A stretch of DNA of 30,274 nucleotides from a virus, in the IMG/VR virus record IMGVR_UViG_3300008012_000105, positions 1-30,274 of that record, one strand, 5' to 3'. The notes beneath the pieces were generated by a model that saw only the letters and a program-made list of their open reading frames with translations, was not told the origin of the DNA and did no database searches. The position numbers were made by a program, and so were the translations under genes. Shown here one piece after another: positions 22,643-30,141 of the stretch. Within the stretch, counting starts at the first letter, position 1; every line of letters begins with the position of its first letter.

Positions 22643-25066
22643 TCAGCGACCGACTACTTCAGCAAACGTGACACCAGTCTTCGTTGCTGTGAAGGTTACG
22701 GTGATGTAGTTAATTGAGCGAGTTGGCTTAACGAAGAGTTCAGCGACAAACTCGTTACGATCAATTACATCTGGGGTGTTGTTGGACTCATCACATACCA
22801 CAAGGAAATCAGTTACGCCGCGACGTGCCTGAACTTCTGCCAGGTAGCTGTTAACAGCAGAGGCAAAAGCAGAACGAGTTGTCGCGTCGTTTTGCTCAAA
22901 TAGAACTCCTTTTGCGAGATCACCAACTCTCTTCTCAAGATTGAGGAAGAGACGACGAACGTTGATACGATCGAACGCGGAAGGTGATGCAAGAGCAGTC
23001 TTGTCTCCAAACAGAGTGACTCCACTACCAGGGAAAATAACCACAGGGTTAATTCTGTTCATGTAGAGTTCGTCTCTGTCTGCTTTGCTTGGATTGTAAG
23101 CAAGCTTGATTGCGTTGCGAAGTGAACCTCTGTTGACGCCAGCAGGTGAATACCAGTCATCTAGGAGAGCTGAAGTGTTAACGCAAAGACCTGCAACGTC
23201 ACCGTTGCAAGGGATGTAGCGGTACTTATCGTTGAAACGATCGTAGTAATACTTATAACCGCTATCAAATACTGCATATGAAGTAGAAGTCATTCCGTTG
23301 AAGAAGTTCAGTGTGTTCTCCTTCTGTTGGAATGCTGTGAGGACACCAGCACTACCTACTTGGTTTGCTTTATGTGGTGAAACAAAAGCAACACAGTCTT
23401 TTCTTGCAGCAGCAATAGAGATTACTTTATTTGCTTTTGCTTTTGTATCAGTCTCGGTTGAGAGAGAACCTCCCATTAGAATAAAGTTGATATCAACTAG
23501 TTCTGTATCCGCAAACTCATCAAATGCAGTCTCAATTTCCGATGCTGTATAAGCATAATCATCAGCACCACCTTGTAGTGTTGCTTCTAACTTACCAACC
23601 AATTGGAATGCATCTCCAGAAGTTAGAGCACTGGAGTCTGAACCTAGTGCTACACCAGCACCAGAACTAGAAGGATTCCAAGTAGCAGCAGGAGCAGTGC
23701 CATTGAAGATAGCAGTTGATTGATCGTTGATTAAATCTTTGAAGTAGTTAGCAGCATTTTCTGCACTTCTACCATCAGAGAGTTTTGAACCATAGAGGAC
23801 TCTTTCAACGACTGTGTTAGCAGCACCGCTGTATACACCAGTTACATCAACAACAGCAACGTGAATCTCGTCATACTTAAGACCTTTTTCTTCAGCATAC
23901 TGCGAAGTGCCAGGACGAGGACCGATAGCCGATAGAGTAAGACCAGTTGATCCGATCTGGGTTGTTGTGTACCAATCTCTTACAGCAGAGATAGTAATTT
24001 GACCGTCAACTACAGTTGCAATTTCGAATGTAGCATCTCCACCGCCACCAGCAATAGTGATGGTATCTCCAACTACATAACCTACACCAGCGTTGTTGAT
24101 GACTGCAGTTGTAACTCCGCCCTCTACTGTAGCTACAGTAAATGTTGCGTTGTTATCACCAGCATCGATCGTCAGTGTATCACCAACAGTATAACCAGTA
24201 CCACCATTATTAATAGCGATGCTAGTTACAGAACCAAGAGTTGCAACTACGTCTACAGTAGCATTAGATCCCGTACCACCACTTGTTGCTAATCCAGTTT
24301 GGGTGAGGTAAGAACTACCACCAGAACCACCAGAAATAGTAAGAATATTACCAACACTAACTGTAGTGTCAACCGTTAGACCAGCACCTTGACCGCCAGT
24401 GGTAGCAACTGCTGTAGCTGACTGATAACCAGTACCAGCAACAAATGTTCCAATAGTTGCCGTAATACCAATTTCTGGTGAATCTAGAGAATCGGATGTA
24501 GTTAGTCTAGATGTGGGGTCATCAAGAATAACAGCAGCCGTCTTACTTGCTGCATCCCACGAATAAACAGTACCAGTTTTTCCACCAACAAAAGTCAGCG
24601 TATCGCCCATAGCGATTGAAGCTGGGGTGTTGGATAGAGTTACATACTGATCAGCACCACGGTCAACAAAAACAACCTTAAGATCATTTGCCCATGTACC
24701 TGCAGATCTTGCTACGAGGAAATTTCCGTTTCCGTTACCCGCGTCCCAGTCGTCATCATTTCTAACAACGACTGCTGCTCCAGTATCGGTTGCGCTATTT
24801 ACTCCAGTGGCAGCACGTACCACATTTAACCTTCCGCCATAGTTGAGGAATTCTGAAGCAACGAACCAATCTTCTGCATTTTGTTCAGCAGGAGCACCAA
24901 AAATAGAAAGAAGTTCTTTCTGTGAACTGATGGATGTTGGCTTTCCAATAGGACCCTTTTGAAAAGTTGATGCAACACCAGCAGTAATTGTGGATGCGCC
25001 GACGATAACAGCATTAGATAAGTCGCGTTCCTTTAGAACGATTCCAGGCGAGACTTGACTTGCCAT
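22643..25066 (-). CDS. 18: Contractile tail sheath protein gp18 with repeat insertion
   Basis: 807 residues (T4 gp18 659). N-terminal sheath features are SPGIVLKERDLSN and FQKGPIGKPTSIS. The C-terminal attachment region is also typical: VNTSALLDDWYSPAG, NPVVIFPGSGVTLFGDKT, FDRINVRRLFLNLEK and ITVTFTATKTGVTFAEVVG. Between about residues 204 and 360 it carries four glycine-rich tandem repeats (listed separately), which account for most of the extra length. The sheath contracts to drive the tube into the host. CAGGAGTT lies before the ATG, with a late box 38 bp upstream. Confidence 0.97.
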   Translation of the reverse strand: MASQVSPGIVLKERDLSNAVIVGASTITAGVASTFQKGPIGKPTSISSQKELLSIFGAPAEQNAEDWFVASEFLNYGGRLNVVRAATGVNSATDTGAAVVVRNDDDWDAGNGNGNFLVARSAGTWANDLKVVFVDRGADQYVTLSNTPASIAMGDTLTFVGGKTGTVYSWDAASKTAAVILDDPTSRLTTSDSLDSPEIGITATIGTFVAGTGYQSATAVATTGGQGAGLTVDTTVSVGNILTISGGSGGSSYLTQTGLATSGGTGSNATVDVVATLGSVTSIAINNGGTGYTVGDTLTIDAGDNNATFTVATVEGGVTTAVINNAGVGYVVGDTITIAGGGGDATFEIATVVDGQITISAVRDWYTTTQIGSTGLTLSAIGPRPGTSQYAEEKGLKYDEIHVAVVDVTGVYSGAANTVVERVLYGSKLSDGRSAENAANYFKDLINDQSTAIFNGTAPAATWNPSSSGAGVALGSDSSALTSGDAFQLVGKLEATLQGGADDYAYTASEIETAFDEFADTELVDINFILMGGSLSTETDTKAKANKVISIAAARKDCVAFVSPHKANQVGSAGVLTAFQQKENTLNFFNGMTSTSYAVFDSGYKYYYDRFNDKYRYIPCNGDVAGLCVNTSALLDDWYSPAGVNRGSLRNAIKLAYNPSKADRDELYMNRINPVVIFPGSGVTLFGDKTALASPSAFDRINVRRLFLNLEKRVGDLAKGVLFEQNDATTRSAFASAVNSYLAEVQARRGVTDFLVVCDESNNTPDVIDRNEFVAELFVKPTRSINYITVTFTATKTGVTFAEVVGR
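23987..24457 (-). repeat. Four tandem glycine-rich repeats inside the tail sheath gene
   Basis: Residues about 204-360 of gp18 contain four units of about 38 residues. The last two are the clearest: GGTGYTVGDTLTIDAG...ATFTVATV and AGVGYVVGDTITIAGG...ATFEIATV. Earlier units keep the glycine turns but lack the VGDT core (GTGYQSAT, GGSGGSSY). The two best copies are spaced 114 bp apart on DNA. Confidence 0.8.
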
Positions 25067-25103
25067 GTTTAACTCCTGTAAGTTACCAAACTTGATCTAA
25101 AAA

Positions 25104-25111
25104 TATTTATT
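25104..25111 (-). promoter_or_regulatory. Late promoter box AATAAATA before gene 18
   Basis: AATAAATA on the minus strand in the 85-bp gap between the zinc-module ORF and gp18, 38 bp before the ATG. This box is in noncoding sequence, so its match is not forced by codons. Confidence 0.7.
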
Positions 25112-25151
25112 ATTTCCAATCGCTTGAGTGGGGAAACAATGCATGAACACA

Positions 25152-25379
25152 TTACCAGTCAGGATATTCCCATTTATCGAAAACTGCATTAGTCATCCTA
25201 CTCAATACTATTCTTTTTTTGGTGCAGTCTTTACACTCGTAAGAATATGCTGAAGAAGAAGTTCTATCTTTGCGAGTTCTATAAAAATCTACAAGAAGAT
25301 CTTTCTTGATACCACAAGTCCTACATTTCCTTTCTTTAAAAATAAGATGGTCTAAATCAAAAAGATCTCCTACATCCAT
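25152..25379 (-). CDS. Stand-alone zinc-binding module (CxxC...CxxC)
   Basis: 75 residues from the ATG at 25379, which overlaps the gp17 stop (TAATG); a GTG at 25391 would add four residues. KCRTCGIKKDLLVDFYRTRKD and SYECKDCTKKRI form a two-pair cysteine site with a conserved F-Y and CK-C spacing. This is the zinc module often found at the N-terminus of phage HNH and endonuclease VII-type nucleases. No HNH residues follow, so a nuclease activity is not supported. It sits between gp17 and gp18. Confidence 0.75.
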   Translation of the reverse strand: MDVGDLFDLDHLIFKERKCRTCGIKKDLLVDFYRTRKDRTSSSAYSYECKDCTKKRIVLSRMTNAVFDKWEYPDW

Positions 25380-27028
25380 TAGATGCTCCACATATAACTA
25401 ACGTCTTCCTGTGTGTCACCATATTCCCAAACAGATCCTTGATCTACAAATCCATCATCACCTTCCAATCCAGTAGTGATAAATCCAAATGGTGACATGT
25501 CTTGTTCAATCTGATTACGTTGTTCGTCATAGATACGCTTGCGAACATCGTTGTCAGTCATCTCTTTAAAGTAATCTTGCTGTACAAGCCATGCAAAAAT
25601 TACCATACACATTACTAGGTCATCGTGGAATCCTTCATCAGCTTCAAAGGATTGCTTCTTCTGAATGAACGTAGTAAGTTCGTTAATAATTTCATAGTCA
25701 TTGAAGATGAGTTTGTCATCCTCTACGATCTGCTTGAGGTTGGCACATCCAACCTTCTTCACAGTCACGCTCATCTTCACACCCAACTGGGTCTTGGTTC
25801 CAGAGAATCCATGCCCCACAATCTGCCCTGCACGCCCTCTCATGGCGCACATGAGCACGTTAGGATATTCTAGGTCATAATTTAGAATCGACGCCACAGA
25901 GTCTCCTACGTCGTTCACCTCGCACAAAACCCATGCATTATTGTACGCTCTCGCAACGTCATTAATAATGTTTGGGAACAACATAGGCTTAACCTCATTG
26001 TTCCTATATTTTGCTACTACCCTATATGGAACCGTAGTAATGTCATAAACAATGAAAGCAGAATAGTCTCCGCCAATGCCGCGACTAACATCAACTGTAA
26101 AAAGATACTCGTTACCGTTCTTTGGTTCTTCATAAATGTCGAGTCCATTACTACGCTTCACTGGGTCAATGAATGTGAGTGCTCTCAACTTTGCAGCCGA
26201 GATCAATGTGTCAACCGATCCAAGGAACTCACACTCAAACTCTTGTGTGAACTGTCTCTCGGATGTGTTCTTGATTGTTTCTTCTTTCCACTTATCATCT
26301 CTGCCTGGCACCTGTGACCAGTGTACTTCCGACCACGTATATCCGTTCTTACCATTCTGTGCATCAGTCCACAACTTGTAGAAGTGGTTCATACCCTGTG
26401 GGGTAGAAATGATAATTACTTTCGTGCTTTTACCAGAAGTAATAGTAGGATAAACAGAGGCAAAGAACGATTCAGCGATGTGATTAGGGACGAACGCGAA
26501 CTCATCGAGGAAGATGATATTGAACGACATGCCTCGGACAGCAGACGCAGATGTAGAAGCTGCCAATATCTTACTGCCATTTTCCAACTCCATGCTACCT
26601 TTGTTCCATGATATCACGCCTTGCTGAATCCATTTTGGTAGATTTTCGTAAGCAGTCTGTAGACGACCGAGCAAATCCCTTGCGGTACTTGCTTTGTTGG
26701 CGAGAATACCAATGTTAACGCTGTCATTAAACAACGCATAATGCAACAAATACGAAACCACCGTCGTAGACTTTCCAGTCTGACGAGGTAGCTTCGCAAT
26801 GTTAAATCTATTTTTGTGGAAGTTCCAAATTAACTCCTCTTGGAAATCCCACATCTTGAATGGCACCAGACCTTCATCGAGTGAAACGATCTGTACATAA
26901 TTCTTGGTGAAGTATACTGGATCTTTAGCACACTTCACATACTCTGCAATTTGTTCCTTGGTAAAGTCCTGCTGGACGTTTGCTTTCTTTAGAAGCGGAT
27001 TGCCAAGATAAATCTGATCAGATGCCAC
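25379..27028 (-). CDS. 17: Terminase large subunit gp17
   Basis: 549 residues (T4 gp17 610). The packaging ATPase domain has Walker A LPRQTGKSTT at about 80-89 and Walker B NIIFLDEFAF at about 170-179, with the coupling motif IIISTPQG after it. The nuclease domain has the catalytic Asp in FTVDVSRGIGGDYS (D313) and the late acidic pair HDDLVMCM. It pumps DNA into the prohead and cuts the concatemer. The start is GTG at 27028: an in-frame TGA lies five codons upstream and the next ATG is at residue 59, beyond conserved sequence. No good ribosome site is visible. Confidence 0.97.
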   Translation of the reverse strand: MASDQIYLGNPLLKKANVQQDFTKEQIAEYVKCAKDPVYFTKNYVQIVSLDEGLVPFKMWDFQEELIWNFHKNRFNIAKLPRQTGKSTTVVSYLLHYALFNDSVNIGILANKASTARDLLGRLQTAYENLPKWIQQGVISWNKGSMELENGSKILAASTSASAVRGMSFNIIFLDEFAFVPNHIAESFFASVYPTITSGKSTKVIIISTPQGMNHFYKLWTDAQNGKNGYTWSEVHWSQVPGRDDKWKEETIKNTSERQFTQEFECEFLGSVDTLISAAKLRALTFIDPVKRSNGLDIYEEPKNGNEYLFTVDVSRGIGGDYSAFIVYDITTVPYRVVAKYRNNEVKPMLFPNIINDVARAYNNAWVLCEVNDVGDSVASILNYDLEYPNVLMCAMRGRAGQIVGHGFSGTKTQLGVKMSVTVKKVGCANLKQIVEDDKLIFNDYEIINELTTFIQKKQSFEADEGFHDDLVMCMVIFAWLVQQDYFKEMTDNDVRKRIYDEQRNQIEQDMSPFGFITTGLEGDDGFVDQGSVWEYGDTQEDVSYMWSI

Positions 27029-27050
27029 AACAATACTAGTTCACTACTGG

Positions 27051-27058
27051 TATTTATT
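27051..27058 (-). promoter_or_regulatory. Late promoter box AATAAATA before gene 17
   Basis: AATAAATA on the minus strand, 23 bp before the GTG start of gp17. It includes the TAA stop of the upstream ORF. Confidence 0.6.
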
Positions 27059-27302
27059 CTGCTGGATGATCCTGTTCCAGTTCCTCAAGTCTTTTTTTCC
27101 AGGTGACGCCACCATCTTGCCCTCGGCAAGGATTGATACAAGTGTCATCACCAAGCTTATTGCACACCAGACCAGCAAGATCCAACTCATTTCCTTTCTT
27201 TCCTGTGCCAGACCAATAGTGCTGTCCGTTGATCCACAAAGCACCACACTTGGGACATTCTTTCCTTTCTATGGAAAGGTCGGACATCTCTTTGTCGTTC
27301 AT
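27054..27302 (-). CDS. Hypothetical zinc-site protein, 82 residues
   Basis: The product has CPKCG at about residues 16-20 and later CNK and CINPC, with QHYW between them, a likely zinc site with four or more ligands. The C-terminus is charged (WKKRLEELEQDHPAE). It overlaps the small membrane protein gene upstream (ATGA) and ends in the late box of gene 17. The family is not recognised; a nucleic-acid role is possible only by analogy with other small zinc proteins. Confidence 0.72.
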   Translation of the reverse strand: MNDKEMSDLSIERKECPKCGALWINGQHYWSGTGKKGNELDLAGLVCNKLGDDTCINPCRGQDGGVTWKKRLEELEQDHPAE

Positions 27303-27511
27303 TTGTCATACTCCTTGAGGAACTTTTCAAAGTTGTTGGTGTCCTTAATAAGTTGCCTCTTAAGTTTCCAACCCATCCACTTCATCTGAAGTCGGATGAA
27401 CGCATATCTAATTTGTAGATCCGCGTAAGCAAAGATCTTCAAGGTTTCATCTACGCCAGCAATCGCTACTAATATGGCAACGAACACTACCAGCATATAA
27501 AATCCGTACAT
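27299..27511 (-). CDS. Small membrane protein, 70 residues
   Basis: An N-terminal transmembrane segment (MYGFYMLVVFVAILVAIAGV) is followed by an amphipathic, basic helix (RLQMKWMGWKLKRQLIKD). GGAGT lies seven bases before the ATG. A TATAAT inside an inverted repeat lies directly upstream. No family is recognised. Confidence 0.75.
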   Translation of the reverse strand: MYGFYMLVVFVAILVAIAGVDETLKIFAYADLQIRYAFIRLQMKWMGWKLKRQLIKDTNNFEKFLKEYDK

Positions 27512-27523
27512 ATTGTAACTCCA

Positions 27524-27551
27524 TGCTACACAGATTATAAGCTATGTAGCA
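27524..27551 (-). promoter_or_regulatory. TATAAT framed by a 7-bp perfect inverted repeat
   Basis: TGCTACA (27524-27530) and TGTAGCA (27545-27551) form a perfect inverted repeat around 14 bp containing TATAAT on the minus strand (27534-27539). It lies 13-40 bp before the ATG at 27511 in a 104-bp gap. A second TATAAT is at 27566-27571. Neither has a good -35. The dyad could be an operator or an RNA hairpin near the ribosome site. Confidence 0.5.
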
Positions 27552-27615
27552 GAAAATAGTGTTACATTATATTACGATTTAATAAGTATATCTTTACATG
27601 CTGATAATATATTGA

Positions 27616-28077
27616 TTACTCAACGAGAGTTCCGTTGGTACGTCTGATTTCTCGTAGTTCTTCAAAGTTCTTTTGCTTGGTTCCACCATCGTATGCCCAA
27701 GCGTAGCCTTCTGTAATCATTTGCTCATTGAGGGAGAGTTCGGCGTCTCCAATGTAGAGCCACCCGAGAAGACGCCCATACTTGCCCATACCACCAACAA
27801 GTTCAGTGCGAATAACGAGATCATTGTCGCCAGAGATAGCACCTTCAAGCTTGTCCTTAAGCCAGTTGGTTGCGTCATATCCCAGTGCTTTTTCTTCTAG
27901 GTCTTTGGTTCTTTTCTCTGGCGTGTCCACACCAGCGACTCTAACTCTTTCTTTTTTATAAAGGTCAAAACCTAGATCGATCGTGACATCGATCGTGTCT
28001 CCATCCAGCACTCTATCTATGCTGATCACTCGGAAGTTGTAACAACTCTTCCGACTCGGGGGTGTCATTGCTCCCAT
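27616..28077 (-). CDS. Staphylococcal-type nuclease (SNase/thermonuclease family)
   Basis: About 153 residues from the ATG at 28077. The fold signature is clear: RVLDGDTIDVTIDLGF, then VRVAGVDTPEKRT, then KYGRLLGWLY and LNEQMITEGYAWAYDGG. The catalytic set of the family (Asp, Arg/Glu in V-D-T-P-E, Arg in Y-G-R) is present. It may degrade host DNA or RNA, or act in the periplasm; no clear signal peptide is visible. The start is uncertain, because ATGs at 28116, 28077 and 28068 all lie inside the upstream membrane ORF and none has a well-placed ribosome site. Confidence 0.88.
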   Translation of the reverse strand: MGAMTPPSRKSCYNFRVISIDRVLDGDTIDVTIDLGFDLYKKERVRVAGVDTPEKRTKDLEEKALGYDATNWLKDKLEGAISGDNDLVIRTELVGGMGKYGRLLGWLYIGDAELSLNEQMITEGYAWAYDGGTKQKNFEELREIRRTNGTLVE

Positions 28078-28207
28078 ATTCTTGTTTATCAATTCCCAGT
28101 ATATAGGCGACAACATAAAAGACCCCGATTAGGAGTAATACGATCGAGAAGATCACACTCCACACAGGGTCATTAACATCAGTCAGTGGACGCAAGAATA
28201 AGTTCAT
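28013..28207 (-). CDS. Small membrane protein, 64 residues
   Basis: One long transmembrane segment (VWSVIFSIVLLLIGVFYVVA) lies between a short N-terminus and a polar, acidic tail (NDTPESEELLQLPSDQHR). The start overlaps the upstream stop (ATGA). Its 3' part overlaps the nuclease gene by at least 56 bp. No family is recognised. Confidence 0.65.
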   Translation of the reverse strand: MNLFLRPLTDVNDPVWSVIFSIVLLLIGVFYVVAYILGIDKQEYGSNDTPESEELLQLPSDQHR

Positions 28208-28428
28208 GGATTCTTTGGATCAATTCCTAAACTAATTAGGTATTTAATCCACCAGTCTGGATCTTTTCGTTTCCATTCTGGAACATCTCTACCTTGCTCT
28301 GAATACCATTCATACAGAGCATCATTGATAGTCTGTGCGATCTCCAAATTCTTCTTCCTCCGCATCAACGTCTGCATATGGATTTTCCAAGAAGGGTCCT
28401 CGTTCTCGTAGAGGTTCTTTTCTGACAT
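28204..28428 (-). CDS. Hypothetical protein, 74 residues
   Basis: A soluble, tryptophan-rich small protein (MSEKNLYENEDPSWKI, YEWYSEQGRDVPEWKRKDPD, WWIKYLISLG). A strong GAGGAG site lies eight bases before the ATG although the start is inside the preceding gene, supporting real translation. Its last four bases overlap the next start. The function is unknown. Confidence 0.72.
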   Translation of the reverse strand: MSEKNLYENEDPSWKIHMQTLMRRKKNLEIAQTINDALYEWYSEQGRDVPEWKRKDPDWWIKYLISLGIDPKNP

Positions 28429-28531
28429 AATCAGTCTCCTCGTTTACTGCTTCAATCCAAACAGCAAGTTTCATCACTATGAAAATAATTGCTAATGGAG
28501 TAAAGCAACCAATTAGAATGATTGGATTCAT
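28322..28531 (-). CDS. Small membrane protein, 69 residues
   Basis: An N-terminal transmembrane helix (ILIGCFTPLAIIFIVMKLAVW) is followed by a charged, very acidic tail (ADVDAEEEEFGDR). AGGAG lies seven bases before the ATG. The last 107 bp overlap the 74-residue ORF in another frame. Both have good ribosome sites, so I keep both. No family is recognised. Confidence 0.68.
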   Translation of the reverse strand: MNPIILIGCFTPLAIIFIVMKLAVWIEAVNEETDYVRKEPLRERGPFLENPYADVDAEEEEFGDRTDYQ

Positions 28532-28689
28532 TTGTGGCTCCTATGAAAAGGTTCCCAGTGCTCCCATCTATATTTATGAACTGCCCACATTCCTAGGATG
28601 GGAACAAAGACTAAAGCAAAAGACATTACTGCTAGAGCAAGTGGATTCTCCATAGTATGTCTAACGAATAATTGTACGTGATGTATCAT
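28528..28689 (-). CDS. Small membrane protein, 53 residues
   Basis: Starts MIHHVQLFVRHTMENP at the ATG overlapping the zwf stop (ATGA); a longer reading to 28779 would lie within zwf. There is one transmembrane segment (LALAVMSFALVFVPILGMWA) and a His/Trp-rich tail (YRWEHWEPFHRSHK). The stop overlaps the next start. No family is recognised. Confidence 0.65.
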   Translation of the reverse strand: MIHHVQLFVRHTMENPLALAVMSFALVFVPILGMWAVHKYRWEHWEPFHRSHK

Positions 28690-30059
28690 GCTGGATAATC
28701 CCAAACAGTTATCATGTGTGTTTTGTACTCTGGACCCCATCCACCACAGTAGATGTAAGGGACAGTACGAATTGGACAACTATCACCAGTACACAGAAGG
28801 TCATCTACAATCCTCCAACTTTCCATAACTTCATCGACATGGACAAAGTGCGATTGGTCTCCATTTATAGCATCATAGAGGAGTTTTTCATATCCGTCGA
28901 TTGCTCTATCTTGGGGGTAGTCGTGAGTGAGTGTAGCCAATTCAAGATTATCATTGAGCCCAGGAGATTTAATATCCATCCTAATGTCAAGATGAGGATT
29001 AGGCTGTAGACGCATGACAATACGATCGTTGATTTCACCTTCATAGAGTTTTAGCGGTGGTGCTTTAAGTTTGATTACTACCTCCACACATTGGTATGGT
29101 AGTTTCTTTCCTGTCATTACGTTAAAAGGAACTCCTTCCCAACGCCAGTTATCGACGAATAAAGTACCAGCAAAATAGGTAGGAGTACCACTGTTAGGAT
29201 CAACGCCCTCTTCGTTACGGTAGCCATCGTATTGTCCAAGAATAATGTTCTCTGATAGTCTAGTAGCGGATAAAACTTTTGTCTTCTCTCTTCTGACTTC
29301 TTTTGCTGACATTTTGCTTGGAGGATCCATAGCAATCAATGCCAGAACTTGCAGAATATGATTCTGTAGCATATCTCTGACAGCACCAGCGGTCTCATAA
29401 TACTGGGCACGACCCTCACAACCAATGGTCTCCGAAGCAAAGATCTGCACTTCTTCTACATACTGGCGATTCCAGAGTGGTTCAAGAAGAATATTACTAA
29501 ACCGTGTAGCAAGAATATTATTGACAGTATCTTTGCCGAGATAATGGTCAATGCGATATACTTGTTTCTCGCGTAGACATCTAGCAACCACAGTTGATAG
29601 ATGATCAGCAGATTTATAATCGTGCCCAAAGGGTTTCTCAATAACAACACGCGAGAGTTCTGGGTTGTTGAGGAGTCCTGCTTCTTTGAGATTGATGATA
29701 GCATTCTCATATCGTTCTGGGGGTACGGATAAGAAGTAAGTTGAATCATCTGCATCTGGTAGATTTTTCAATGACTCTGGATTATCCAGATCAGTGCTAA
29801 TCCAATCCAGACGATGGAGAAAGTCTTCAGGATACTCTCCCAAAGATTCCACCCATGTTTGTTTAGCAATTGCTCTGCGAGATGTCCCTACAATCACAAG
29901 ATTAATTGGAAGTAAATCTTTCTGATGTAGTTTATACAGAGCAGGGATTAGTTTTTTCTTTGCCAGATCTCCAGTAGCACCGAAGATTACTATCTGGTAA
30001 GTAAGTATTTCAGTGTGCGGTTCCGTTTCCATCATAGTCGTCCGAGTCGTAGTAGTCAT
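28686..30059 (-). CDS. zwf: Glucose-6-phosphate dehydrogenase
   Basis: 457 residues. It oxidises glucose-6-phosphate to 6-phosphogluconolactone with NADP+, the first step of the oxidative pentose phosphate pathway. The NADP site is IVIFGATGDLAKKK (G27 onwards), the substrate site RIDHYLGK lies at about 169-176, and VIEKPFGHD just before it. Cyanophages carry pentose phosphate genes, which are thought to raise NADPH and pentose supply for nucleotide synthesis during infection. I chose the ATG at 30059 (AAAAGGTGATA upstream); 30035 or 30032 are alternatives. The first 50 bp overlap a small membrane ORF. Confidence 0.96.
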   Translation of the reverse strand: MTTTTRTTMMETEPHTEILTYQIVIFGATGDLAKKKLIPALYKLHQKDLLPINLVIVGTSRRAIAKQTWVESLGEYPEDFLHRLDWISTDLDNPESLKNLPDADDSTYFLSVPPERYENAIINLKEAGLLNNPELSRVVIEKPFGHDYKSADHLSTVVARCLREKQVYRIDHYLGKDTVNNILATRFSNILLEPLWNRQYVEEVQIFASETIGCEGRAQYYETAGAVRDMLQNHILQVLALIAMDPPSKMSAKEVRREKTKVLSATRLSENIILGQYDGYRNEEGVDPNSGTPTYFAGTLFVDNWRWEGVPFNVMTGKKLPYQCVEVVIKLKAPPLKLYEGEINDRIVMRLQPNPHLDIRMDIKSPGLNDNLELATLTHDYPQDRAIDGYEKLLYDAINGDQSHFVHVDEVMESWRIVDDLLCTGDSCPIRTVPYIYCGGWGPEYKTHMITVWDYPA

Positions 30060-30141
30060 TATCACCTTTTCGTATCCCGAAATATACCGTGGCCAGTACA
30101 AACGGTATTGCAATCCATTTGAGTGCTTCACCTAACATCAT
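30010..30141 (-). CDS. Small membrane protein between gnd and zwf, 42-43 residues
   Basis: Two adjacent ATGs (30141, 30138) start MLGEALKWIAIPFVLATVYF, a single transmembrane helix. A basic IRK and an acidic, Tyr-rich tail follow (DNDYYDSDDYDGNG). The start overlaps the gnd stop by up to 14 bp and the 3' part overlaps zwf by 50 bp in another frame. It is too short for standard gene finding, but the membrane segment plus coupling makes it convincing. Confidence 0.7.
   Translation of the reverse strand: MMLGEALKWIAIPFVLATVYFGIRKGDNDYYDSDDYDGNGTAH

Noticed and set aside
23999-24292. Plus-strand Cys/Ser/Tyr-rich ORF antisense to the sheath repeats
   Set aside because: Its odd composition is the complement of the Gly/Thr/Val repeat codons, not a real cysteine-rich protein.
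27044-27247. Minus-strand ORF of 67 residues overlapping 27054-27302
   Set aside because: The other frame has a coherent zinc site and a coupled start; this one has neither.
28564-28577. CATAAATA late-like box inside the 53-residue ORF
   Set aside because: Lies within coding sequence about 40 bp before the next small gene; that gene has good coupling, and the match is not supported further.
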